Positions 9,130 through 16,171 of a stretch of 64,000 bases of DNA are shown here, piece after piece. The stretch is from Flammeovirga kamogawensis (GTDB lineage: Bacteria; Bacteroidota; Bacteroidia; Cytophagales; Flammeovirgaceae). The notes below the pieces were generated by a model, which ran no database searches, was not told where the DNA came from, and worked only from the letters and a program-made list of their open reading frames with translations. Each line of letters opens with the position of its first letter. Within the stretch, counting starts at the first letter, position 1. The position numbers were made by a program, and so were the translations under genes. Location of the stretch: contig NZ_CP076130.1 of assembly GCF_018736065.1 (NCBI RefSeq), positions 258,001 through 322,000 of the forward strand. Reading direction: 5' to 3'.

Positions 9130-10884
9130 ATGAAAAATAGTATAACAATTTTAATGGCAATTATGGTGTTATTTACATCATGTAATACAAAAACAAAATC
9201 TGCTGTTCAAAAAAAGAAACCTAATATTTTATTAATAGTAGGAGATGATATAGGGTTTGGAGACTTGGCTTCTTATGGCTCAGAAATAAACACACCAACT
9301 ATGAGTAAACTTTCAGAACATGGGGTTCAATTTTCAAATTTCCATGCATCTCCAGTATGTTCTGTTACAAGAGGTATGTTATTAACTGGAAATAATAGTC
9401 ACGAAATAGGACTAGGCACTTTTGATTATGCAGTCTACCCAGAGAGTGAAGGGAAACCTGGTTATGAAGGGTATTTAACACGAAACACTGTTGCTATTTC
9501 TGAACTTTTTAGAGATGAAGGGTACAATGTTTACAAAACAGGTAAATGGCATCTAGGTGATGGAGATAAAGGAGATAGACCAATGAATTGGGGTTTTACA
9601 AAAAGCTTTGGTATCCTATCTGGAGGGTCTAACCATTGGAATGATAGGGAGATGACACCAGATGTTAGCTCACCAGAAAACAAGAAGTTAATTGTCGAGG
9701 GCAAAATGCCTAAAGTAGGTCCGGAGCCATGGTTTTTAAATGGAGCACCTTATGATAGACCAAATGGTATTTATTCTGGAGAACTCTATACTGAGCATCT
9801 ATTAAATTTTATGAAAGAAGATGCAAATACAGACAAACCTTGGTTTGCTTATGTAGCATTTACAACAGCTCATTTTCCTGTTCAAGCACCTGCAGAACTG
9901 ATTGATAAATATTACGATTATTATTATAAAATGGGTTACGAAGGGTTAAAAGAAGAAAGATATAAAGCATTAAAAGATAGAGGTTTATTATCTCATTCTG
10001 CCAATAGAGCACCTAGTAATAATTTAACAACAAGATGGTCTGATTTAACAGAGGAAGAGAAAAAAATACAAGCAAAAATTATGGCTACTTATGCAGCGAT
10101 GATAGAAGATCAAGACCAACGTATTGGGCAGATTATAGACCATTTAAAATCAACAGGAGAATTAGACAATACATTGATTGTTTATTTAACAGATAATGGC
10201 CCTGAAGGAGCAGATCCGAAAAGCCCTTATGTAGGGAATGAGATGTTTGCAAATTGGATAAGCACAAATTTTGATCAATCATTAGAAGCTGTTGGCACAG
10301 AAAATTCTTTTCAAATGTTAGGTGTTTCTTGGGCAAATGCAGCAACAGGAGGTTTACAATGGTGGAAATGGTTTATAGGTGAAGGTGGTATTAGAGTACC
10401 TATGATGATTGTTCCTCCAGGTGCATTTAATGGAGAATATAGTAAAGCTGGTTCAACATCAAATGCTGTGGTATGTGTAAAGGATATTCCTATGACAATT
10501 TTAGAATATGCTGGAATTAAGCATCCTACTACAGATTATAAAGGCAGAGAAATTACTCCTCCGTCAGGAAAAAGTATAAAACCGTTTATGGATGGGACTA
10601 CGGACAAAGTACGAACAGAAGAAGAATGGTATGCTTTTGAATTATTCGGGAACAGCTATATCATGATGGGAGATTATAAAGCAATAAAAGTAAGAACTGG
10701 TATGTTTGGAGATGGGGAATGGCATTTATACAATGTAGTTAAAGACCCTTCGGAAACAATCCCATTAGAAAATATGCAAGCAGAACGATTATACCAGATG
10801 GTAGATATTTATTATGAGTATGCTAAAGAGAAAGGCATTGTAGAAGTAGATGATAGTTGGAGCCCTTTTAAGGCCATGAAATAA
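9130..10884 (+). CDS. Lipoprotein arylsulfatase (S1 family) with unusual C-S-V-T-R active-site motif
   Basis: 584-aa sulfatase predicted to hydrolyse sulfate esters. Lipobox Cys18 (VLFTSC) anchors it in a membrane. The sulfatase domain begins at about residue 30 with the metal-binding stretch ending GDDIGFGDLASYG, followed by the formylglycine region C77-S-V-T-R81 then GMLLTGNNSHEIGLG, KTGKWHLG and later the TDNGPEG metal-ligand region; layout resembles the AtsA-like S1_4 group. The canonical motif is C/S-x-P/A-x-R; here Val stands where Pro or Ala is expected, though Cys and Arg are kept. Start ATG 9130 is chosen because the longer frame from 9079 runs through a terminator stem and lacks a good signal peptide. 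It belongs to the cluster beside the AraC-type regulator; substrate unknown. Confidence 0.88.
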   Translation: MKNSITILMAIMVLFTSCNTKTKSAVQKKKPNILLIVGDDIGFGDLASYGSEINTPTMSKLSEHGVQFSNFHASPVCSVTRGMLLTGNNSHEIGLGTFDYAVYPESEGKPGYEGYLTRNTVAISELFRDEGYNVYKTGKWHLGDGDKGDRPMNWGFTKSFGILSGGSNHWNDREMTPDVSSPENKKLIVEGKMPKVGPEPWFLNGAPYDRPNGIYSGELYTEHLLNFMKEDANTDKPWFAYVAFTTAHFPVQAPAELIDKYYDYYYKMGYEGLKEERYKALKDRGLLSHSANRAPSNNLTTRWSDLTEEEKKIQAKIMATYAAMIEDQDQRIGQIIDHLKSTGELDNTLIVYLTDNGPEGADPKSPYVGNEMFANWISTNFDQSLEAVGTENSFQMLGVSWANAATGGLQWWKWFIGEGGIRVPMMIVPPGAFNGEYSKAGSTSNAVVCVKDIPMTILEYAGIKHPTTDYKGREITPPSGKSIKPFMDGTTDKVRTEEEWYAFELFGNSYIMMGDYKAIKVRTGMFGDGEWHLYNVVKDPSETIPLENMQAERLYQMVDIYYEYAKEKGIVEVDDSWSPFKAMK

Positions 10885-10888
10885 AAAA

Positions 10889-10916
10889 TTCAACTATTGC
10901 AGTTTTTTATTCAACT
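10889..10916 (+). promoter_or_regulatory. Putative AraC operator, copy 2 (TTCAACT direct repeats 21 bp apart)
   Basis: TTCAACT at 10889-10895 and 10910-10916, the same 21-base period, the same ATTG and T-run in the spacer, and the same 27 bases from the second half-site to the end of the TTTG of the promoter (10943) as the copy at 8522-8549. Confidence 0.65.
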
Positions 10917-10935
10917 TATTAGAAATAGGAACTAC

Positions 10936-10943
10936 GATATTTG
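10936..10943 (+). promoter_or_regulatory. Putative -7 promoter element of the small lipoprotein gene
   Basis: GATATTTG, one base from TAnnTTTG, followed by TAAT exactly as in the promoter at 8569-8576. It lies about 40 bases before the ATG at 10983. Confidence 0.5.
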
Positions 10944-10982
10944 TAATGTATTAAAAATCAAAACAATAAAATTATAGAAGTT

Positions 10983-11168
10983 ATGAAAAAGTTATTAATC
11001 ACAGCGTTATTATCAATTGTATTATTTTCTTGTAGTGACGATAGTTCTGAACCTCAACCAGAAGCTGTTGACCCAGGATATGAAAACCCAACAACACCTT
11101 TAGATCCAGATTATGGGAATACTCCAGGTGTAGACGGAGACTATGGAAATGATGGTTCAGGAGAATAA
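10983..11168 (+). CDS. Tiny acidic repeat lipoprotein
   Basis: 61-aa lipoprotein. The signal peptide ends in LFSC with Cys17 followed by SDDSSE, similar to a surface-export signal. The mature part is only about 44 residues and consists of three degenerate repeats around D-P/G-x-Y-x-N-x-x (GYENP, DYGNTPG, DYGNDGSG), with no hydrophobic core, so it is likely an unfolded Asp/Gly-rich surface peptide, perhaps metal-binding. It has its own promoter with the same putative AraC operator as the gene at 8634 and a strong hairpin follows it. That dedicated control argues that it is a real gene in spite of its size. Function unknown. Confidence 0.7.
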   Translation: MKKLLITALLSIVLFSCSDDSSEPQPEAVDPGYENPTTPLDPDYGNTPGVDGDYGNDGSGE

Positions 11169-11186
11169 ATCATTTTTTAAAATATA

Positions 11187-11235
11187 ATGATCAATACGCT
11201 AATTATTTCTTCAATTGTTATAGCGTATTGATCAT
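11187..11235 (+). terminator. Long hairpin between small lipoprotein and hydrolase genes
   Basis: Perfect 15-bp inverted repeat ATGATCAATACGCTA / TAGCGTATTGATCAT with a 19-base loop. No strong T run follows (AAAATAAAT), so it may act as an attenuator or mRNA-stability element for the small gene as well as a terminator. Confidence 0.65.
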
Positions 11236-11270
11236 AAAATAAATTGAAATACAATTAAAATTATATAACT

Positions 11271-12293
11271 ATGACTGCTGTAAAAGAAAATAATTCAACA
11301 CTTAGAAAAAGATCAGTATTAGACCGTTTTTATGCTTCATTTTTAATGACATTTACACGAGAATATAATCAGTTAGAACAGATTAGAAGAAAAAATAATT
11401 ATAATAAAAATACTCCTAGTATTGCAGAACCAACAATTATAGATACAAATTATGTTGAAATTAAAGGAGAAAAAATTAGATATGCACATTATCATAATCC
11501 AGGAAAAGAAACATTAATAATGCTTTCTCCACTTCCACAAAGTATTATAGCCTATTCTCCAATTTGGAAACAAGTAACAGCACAGTTTAATGTGTATGCT
11601 TATGATCTTCCCGGTTTTGGAAGAAGTACAGGAGGTATGGAGTTCATGAACTTTAAAGCACAAGGAGAGTTTCTAAAAGAATTTATAGAGACATTTGAAA
11701 TAGAAGCACCTCATATTATGGCCCCAGATATTGGAATGCCAACAGCAATTTATTATACAGGAATGTTTAAAAACGATGTAAAGAGCTTAATTGTAGGAGA
11801 TGGTCCAGCTATCGATCCTTCTACGAACGGTTCTATTATTGAAAAACTTGGTTTTTCTAATTTTTGGCAGTTTTTGATAGGTAATTTTGTAGGTGCAGGG
11901 GCATTTGTAGAAGTAGGTAACCGAATAGGTTATGTGAATTATGTACCGAATGCGTATGAGTTATCGGATTATATAAAATCATATGATGGTAGATTAAAAC
12001 TTTCTATTGAGTGGTTCAGAAAATATCCTGAAAGCTTAGCTACAGTTAACCCGTTGTTAGAAAAAATAGAAGTACCAACCCTCTTATTCTGGGGAGATAA
12101 TGATCAGATTTTACCGTATGATAATGGGGAGAGGATTAGCAAAAGAATGAAGAACAGTACATTACATATTATTGAAAACTGTGGTCACTTTTCGTACCAA
12201 GATCAACATGAAGCATTTTCAGAATTGCTTAGTAATTGGGTAAACGGAGAGTATCAAAAAAATGATAAAAGAAAAGAGGAATTAGTAGCGTAG
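11271..12293 (+). CDS. Alpha/beta hydrolase with Asp nucleophile (haloalkane dehalogenase / epoxide hydrolase-like)
   Basis: 340-aa alpha/beta-fold hydrolase. Oxyanion-region strand LIMLSPLPQS precedes a nucleophile elbow reading A-P-D153-I-G-M-P, where Asp rather than Ser is the likely nucleophile, as in haloalkane dehalogenases, fluoroacetate dehalogenases and epoxide hydrolases. An acidic residue lies in the FWGDND segment and the catalytic His is H306 in NCGHFSYQD. There is no signal peptide, so it should be cytoplasmic. It lies about 100 bases after the small lipoprotein gene and is bounded by hairpins on both sides; it may be the last member of the AraC-linked cluster. The exact substrate (haloalkane, epoxide or ester) cannot be told from sequence. 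Confidence 0.8.
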   Translation: MTAVKENNSTLRKRSVLDRFYASFLMTFTREYNQLEQIRRKNNYNKNTPSIAEPTIIDTNYVEIKGEKIRYAHYHNPGKETLIMLSPLPQSIIAYSPIWKQVTAQFNVYAYDLPGFGRSTGGMEFMNFKAQGEFLKEFIETFEIEAPHIMAPDIGMPTAIYYTGMFKNDVKSLIVGDGPAIDPSTNGSIIEKLGFSNFWQFLIGNFVGAGAFVEVGNRIGYVNYVPNAYELSDYIKSYDGRLKLSIEWFRKYPESLATVNPLLEKIEVPTLLFWGDNDQILPYDNGERISKRMKNSTLHIIENCGHFSYQDQHEAFSELLSNWVNGEYQKNDKRKEELVA

Positions 12294-12303
12294 AGTTACT
12301 TAG

Positions 12304-12333
12304 TAGAAGCGATAAGTAATCTTATCGCTTCTA
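12304..12333. terminator. Bidirectional hairpin between hydrolase and STAS genes
   Basis: Perfect 13-bp inverted repeat TAGAAGCGATAAG / CTTATCGCTTCTA with a four-base loop, in the 50-base gap between convergent genes. No strong T-run, so efficiency is uncertain. Confidence 0.7.
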
Positions 12334-12343
12334 CCATTTATAA

Positions 12344-12676
12344 TTAATAACTGCTTACTGCAGCATCATATGTTTCGATCACATCAACAATAATATCGAA
12401 ACCCGTCATTTTAATGACTTCCATAACGTCTGGTGTTACTTCGCATACCTTAAATTTGCCTTTTAAAGGTCTAACAGCCTTAGAAGCATTTAAGAAAACA
12501 CGTAATCCAGAGCTACTCATATAGCCAACATCTTTTAAATTTAATAGAATATTTGCATTCCCATCTGCTACAAGATCTGCTATTTTCTGATCTAAAACTG
12601 GGGATGTGTTTGCATCTAAGTAGCCATTTACATTAATAACAGTAATATTATCTGTGTTTTGAATATCAATTTCCAT
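12344..12676 (-). CDS. STAS-domain anti-sigma-factor antagonist-like protein
   Basis: 110-aa single STAS domain, the size of SpoIIAA/RsbV-type antagonists. The segment around residues 49-60 (DVGYMSSSGLRV) contains the S-S-G motif (55-57) whose Ser is phosphorylated by a cognate HPK-like kinase in characterised family members. In the usual pathway the unphosphorylated form sequesters an anti-sigma kinase and frees a target. No kinase, phosphatase or sigma factor gene lies nearby, so its partner must be elsewhere. Its 3' end meets the alpha/beta hydrolase gene convergently across a hairpin; upstream it is divergent from a TPR protein gene. Confidence 0.88.
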   Translation of the reverse strand: MEIDIQNTDNITVINVNGYLDANTSPVLDQKIADLVADGNANILLNLKDVGYMSSSGLRVFLNASKAVRPLKGKFKVCEVTPDVMEVIKMTGFDIIVDVIETYDAAVSSY

Positions 12677-12927
12677 TGTATAAAAGTAAGTCAGGATCTT
12701 TAATTTGTTTTTACTGAAGGTTATTATTCAGATTGCTTAATTCGAATACAAATTAGTCTATTTTTTGGATTGAAAAAAGAAAAATTTTCAATTATCGAAT
12801 AGGAGTCCTCCTTTTACACATTGTTATTGATAATGGTAAAAAAAAATCAATTGATGGTGGTGACATTTTGAAGTGGCTGTTATTAGTAAATGAGAACAGA
12901 ATAAAAGTATTACAAAAAAATAGAATT

Positions 12928-13329
12928 ATGAAAAAGTTACTTATAACCATTTCGATTTTGTGTGCAAGTTTATCCATTACACAAGCAAAAATATTAGAAG
13001 ACGATAAGCCTTTATCAAAAAGTACACAAGAATTATCTGAAGCACTTACACATGCAGCGGAAGATGATTATGAAATTTATGCAAAGTCTGCTCAAATTAT
13101 AGTGAATTGGAATACAGATTTAGAGACAGCGAAAGAGTGGATTGATACGTCTAACGAAATAGAAGAAAATGCATTGGCCTATGAAGTATTAGGAGATTAT
13201 TATTTACACCTAGGTAACAATGAAAAAGCAATAGAAAGTTATGAGAAATCTTTATCCATTGTAATGTTTGATTCTGACACTTCTTTAGAAGCTAGAGTAC
13301 AACGAAAATTATTGACATTTAATAGGTAA
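12928..13329 (+). CDS. Small exported TPR-motif protein
   Basis: 133-aa protein with a signal peptide of about 20 residues (MKKLLITISILCASLSITQA) and a helical mature part. One clear tetratricopeptide motif (LAYEVLGDYYLHLGNNEKAIESYEKSL, about residues 85-112) and a weaker helical pair before it indicate a short TPR-type periplasmic protein-interaction module. I chose the ATG at 12928; a TTG at 12868 would add 20 residues without a signal peptide. It stands alone, divergent from the STAS gene and followed by a hairpin with T-run. Partner and role unknown. Confidence 0.72.
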   Translation: MKKLLITISILCASLSITQAKILEDDKPLSKSTQELSEALTHAAEDDYEIYAKSAQIIVNWNTDLETAKEWIDTSNEIEENALAYEVLGDYYLHLGNNEKAIESYEKSLSIVMFDSDTSLEARVQRKLLTFNR

Positions 13330-13378
13330 TATACAATATTAATTTATACCCAATTCATATAGATGCTATATGAGATCT

Positions 13379-13410
13379 CCCTTCTACATGCATAATGTGA
13401 AGGGTTTTCT
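13379..13410 (+). terminator. Terminator after the TPR gene
   Basis: CCCTTC-T-ACAT / ATGT-GAAGGG stem with one bulged T, short loop, then TTTTCTT. Confidence 0.65.
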
Positions 13411-13417
13411 TATGTGA

Positions 13418-13450
13418 AAAAAGCTGCCTTTTTTTTAGAGGCAGCTTTGA
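13418..13450 (-). terminator. Terminator of the minus-strand barrel gene
   Basis: On the minus strand AAAGCTGCC / GGCAGCTTT with an A-rich loop followed by a run of Ts. It can also serve plus-strand transcripts. Confidence 0.8.
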
Positions 13451-13472
13451 TTATTTTTTTGAGTGAACTCAA

Positions 13473-14327
13473 TTATTTTCCTCCATAAAATTGCATATTG
13501 ATAGAGCTAAACAATTGGAAATTCCCTTGTCCAGTTCCTTGAGAATAAACAGAGTATTGAGGCTCTAAGAATAGGTTAAAAACAGTAGAGCCGACTTTAA
13601 ATACTTTACCTGCACCAATACCAATAGGGAAATTATAATTGCTATTCGTAAAATCCATTGTCCATATTGGAGCACCTCTTAAGTAATTTCCTTTTCCGAG
13701 TTGGAAAAAGTAGAAAGGTTGTATTGCAGCCATGTTTTCATCTGCTTTCATGGCATCACCATTGGCATCTTTAAGTTTAGAATCTTCACCAACACCAGCA
13801 GTCCATGTAATTAAGCCACCCCATTGAAACTGTTTAGATTTCGCTACAAATAAGATAACAGCAGCACCTACTTGCCAATTATTTGCACCAATACTTACAT
13901 CGTAATCATTGGTAATAAAGCCATTATTAGAAGAAGTAGCTACCCCTGTAGATGTGGGTGCAAAAACCATTGGCCCAGCACCAAATTGTACAGGCGACGA
14001 TGATTCTGTAGCAAGATAAGTAGCAAATAAATTAAAATCGCCAACTCCAGTAATCGAAGTGTTTTGTGCTGGGCGGTTGGCTGTTAAGGTTGGTAATGTT
14101 GCTCTAAATAGTATTCTACCTACAGGTTGTGCATACCTAAAAGAGGTAACCATATTGGTTCCTTCTACCCCCGTTAAGTTTGTCATATAGTTAAACTGAA
14201 TATTAAAAGCTTTTAAATCTGCTAATGGGTTATTTGCATTTGCAGCAGCAGCATCTTTTTTATCTTGCTCCTCTTGAGCAAATAAGAAGGATGGGATGAA
14301 CAAAATAAGTAAGAGTAATTTTCTCAT
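13473..14327 (-). CDS. Outer-membrane beta-barrel protein
   Basis: 284-aa exported protein with signal peptide (about residues 1-17, ending LFAQ) and a short Lys/Asp/Ala/Asn-rich linker, followed by alternating amphipathic strands and ending in a strand with aromatic residues (SINMQFYGGK). The pattern, including GVGDFNLFATY and repeated GAG/GIG turns, resembles the transporter/MetA-pathway-like outer-membrane barrels common in marine Bacteroidota. No ligand-specific motif is visible. It is a monocistronic unit with its own terminator and is divergent from a TetR-type regulator gene about 240 bases away, so it might be part of that regulator's target set, although the palindromic site found lies much closer to tetR. 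Confidence 0.75.
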   Translation of the reverse strand: MRKLLLLILFIPSFLFAQEEQDKKDAAAANANNPLADLKAFNIQFNYMTNLTGVEGTNMVTSFRYAQPVGRILFRATLPTLTANRPAQNTSITGVGDFNLFATYLATESSSPVQFGAGPMVFAPTSTGVATSSNNGFITNDYDVSIGANNWQVGAAVILFVAKSKQFQWGGLITWTAGVGEDSKLKDANGDAMKADENMAAIQPFYFFQLGKGNYLRGAPIWTMDFTNSNYNFPIGIGAGKVFKVGSTVFNLFLEPQYSVYSQGTGQGNFQLFSSINMQFYGGK

Positions 14328-14522
14328 TTTAATGATATTAATTTGTAAAGTTATTTAGATTGAAAGGACCTTATTAAATATAGTGTAATCAAAAAAATAT
14401 GTTAATTGTAAGTATATACATTCACCTTGGTTATTTAAATTGTTATACATTATATTGTTTAGTTTCAATCATATAGTTTATTCTTTTGTGTTGGTTAATA
14501 TTAGTTAATGCTATAAAGTTGT

Positions 14523-14546
14523 AAAACATTCTGTTTGGAATGTTTT
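14523..14546 (+). promoter_or_regulatory. Palindromic operator overlapping the tetR-type promoter
   Basis: Perfect inverted repeat AAAACATTC-N6-GAATGTTTT immediately before the TetR-family gene. The TTTG at 14534-14537 (putative -33) lies within it, so bound repressor would block the promoter; autoregulation is the simplest reading. Confidence 0.65.
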
Positions 14547-14564
14547 ATTGATTTGCTACATTTA
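14534..14564 (+). promoter_or_regulatory. Putative promoter of the TetR-family gene (TTTG-N19-TACATTTA)
   Basis: TTTG 14534-14537 and TACATTTA 14557-14564 are separated by 19 bases, the usual Bacteroidota spacing, with one mismatch in the -7 element. The -7 element ends only five bases before the ATG at 14570, so the transcript would be leaderless or nearly so. Confidence 0.5.
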
Positions 14565-14569
14565 CGATT

Positions 14570-15169
14570 ATGGAACAGAAATTAAAATCAGAAATCACTA
14601 AACAATTAATTTTAGACACCGCGTTTAAATTATTCTATAGAGATGGTTTTAATTTGATCAGTATAAATCAAATAATGAAGGAGACAGCCCTTACAAAAGG
14701 AGCTTTTTATCATCATTTTAAAAATAAAGAAGAAATAGGCAAAGCAGTTATTACAGAAATTGTGGAGCAACGTATTGTAAAAAATATGATAGATCCTTTA
14801 TATGAAGAAGGTGATATTATTGAAAAACTAAAAAACATTTTTACACTTAGGATTAAAAAATTTTCAATTTACGAAAAGGAGAAAGGGTGTCCTACAAATA
14901 ACTTGATTAACGAGATAAGTGGGAACGAAGAGGTATATAGGAATGCACTTAAAGTAATTATTGATAAGTGGCGTAAAGTTCTTGTAAAAACCCTTGATAT
15001 TGAGAGAGAAAAAGGAACGATAAAAAATGATGTAAACAGTAATGCTGTCGCAGTATTTTTAATCAGTTCTTTTGAAGGTGTTCGTGGATTAAGAAAACTG
15101 TATAGAGATGACGTTATTTTTGATAACTACCTTTTAGCTGTAAACCAATACATAGATCAATTAAAATAA
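14570..15169 (+). CDS. TetR-family transcriptional repressor
   Basis: 199-aa TetR-type repressor. The N-terminal helix-turn-helix (about residues 10-58) contains the family signature ITKQLILDTAFKLFYRDGF...ALTKGAFYHHFKNKEEI; the C-terminal ligand-binding domain is all helical and follows the YxaF/AcrR-like pattern with the CPTNNLINEISGNEE segment typical of the C-terminal domain of that branch. A perfect palindrome overlaps its promoter, suggesting autorepression. It is followed 115 bases downstream by an exported haloacid dehalogenase-like gene and then by a ketopantoate-reductase-like gene; these may be the regulated functions, with a small organic or halogenated molecule as inducer (inference). 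Confidence 0.88.
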   Translation: MEQKLKSEITKQLILDTAFKLFYRDGFNLISINQIMKETALTKGAFYHHFKNKEEIGKAVITEIVEQRIVKNMIDPLYEEGDIIEKLKNIFTLRIKKFSIYEKEKGCPTNNLINEISGNEEVYRNALKVIIDKWRKVLVKTLDIEREKGTIKNDVNSNAVAVFLISSFEGVRGLRKLYRDDVIFDNYLLAVNQYIDQLK

Positions 15170-15283
15170 TTAAACAAACACTCAATCTAATTAAACTCTT
15201 ATTTTAAAACTGTTAAACTTCCTCTAACGGGGTAATCTAATTTATATACATCCAATTTTATTGTACTCTAAACCAGCAAAAAA

Positions 15284-16051
15284 ATGAAAACTTTATTTTT
15301 ATTAATTATCACATTTCTTTTAGCCTCTTCGTTTTCTTCCAATGAAGAAATTAAAAAAGAAGCACAAATCAAGGTTATTTTTCTTGATGTCAACGAAACT
15401 ATTCTTGACTTAAATAACATGAGAACCTCTGTTGCAAAAGCATTAGACGGTAGAAGTGACCTTTTGGATTTATGGTTCTCAAAAATGCTTCATTATTCTC
15501 TAGTAGCAAGTGATATTAATCGTTATGAGCACTTCGGAACAATTGGAGTTGCCACATTAATGATGGTAGCAGAAAGCCACCATATAAATCTTACTAAAGA
15601 AGATGCAAAAAAGGCAATCATAACGCCTTTAAGATCTTTGCCAGCACACCCTGATGTAAAAGAAGGATTACGAATTTTAAAAAGCAAAGGCTACAGAGTA
15701 ATTACACTTACAAATTCTTCATTCGAAGGTGTAAAAACACAAATGGATAATGCGGACTTGACATCGTATCTAGATGGAATGTTAAGCATAGAAGCAATTA
15801 AAGTTTATAAGCCTCATTTAGATAGCTACAAATGGGCACTTAAACAAGCGGGAGTAAAACCAGAAGAAGCATTAATGGTAGCGGCACATGGTTGGGATAT
15901 TGCGGGAGCACAAGAAGCAGGACTAAAGACTGCATTTATTGCTAGACCAGGCAAAGTACTCTATCCTTTAGTAGAAAAACCAACTTATGAAGTGAATGAC
16001 CTCATTCAATTAGCTACTCTCCTTAAAGATCAATCACAAGCTATGAATTAA
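15284..16051 (+). CDS. Exported HAD-superfamily protein, haloacid dehalogenase type II-like
   Basis: 255-aa HAD hydrolase with an N-terminal signal peptide (about residues 1-19), so predicted periplasmic. Motif I is F-L-D35-V-N-E-T with Asp35 as nucleophile; motif II falls at ITLTNSS (Thr/Ser-Asn), the Lys of motif III in EAIKVYKPHLDSYKWAL, and the last motif in AAHGWDIAGAQEAGLKTAFI, which is the signature of type II (L-2-haloacid) dehalogenases. The DVNET form of motif I is a variant of the DAYGT form of well-studied enzymes, and occurs in marine relatives. Family knowledge suggests hydrolytic removal of a halide from 2-haloacids, but other HAD substrates are possible. It lies between tetR-type and ketopantoate-reductase-like genes. 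Confidence 0.82.
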   Translation: MKTLFLLIITFLLASSFSSNEEIKKEAQIKVIFLDVNETILDLNNMRTSVAKALDGRSDLLDLWFSKMLHYSLVASDINRYEHFGTIGVATLMMVAESHHINLTKEDAKKAIITPLRSLPAHPDVKEGLRILKSKGYRVITLTNSSFEGVKTQMDNADLTSYLDGMLSIEAIKVYKPHLDSYKWALKQAGVKPEEALMVAAHGWDIAGAQEAGLKTAFIARPGKVLYPLVEKPTYEVNDLIQLATLLKDQSQAMN

Positions 16052-16075
16052 ATAGATGTTCACTTATTGATAATT

Positions 16076-16112
16076 AAAAGGTTTACTCTATTTATAACAA
16101 TGAGTACCTTTT
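16076..16112 (+). terminator. Probable terminator after the dehalogenase-like gene
   Basis: AAAAGGT(TT)ACTC / GAGTACCTTTT stem with a two-base bulge, then a T-rich sequence. Confidence 0.55.
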
Positions 16113-16171
16113 ATTTATCATTAATTGAACGATTACATTGTACATCTAACTTACTTTAAAAACTAATTAAA

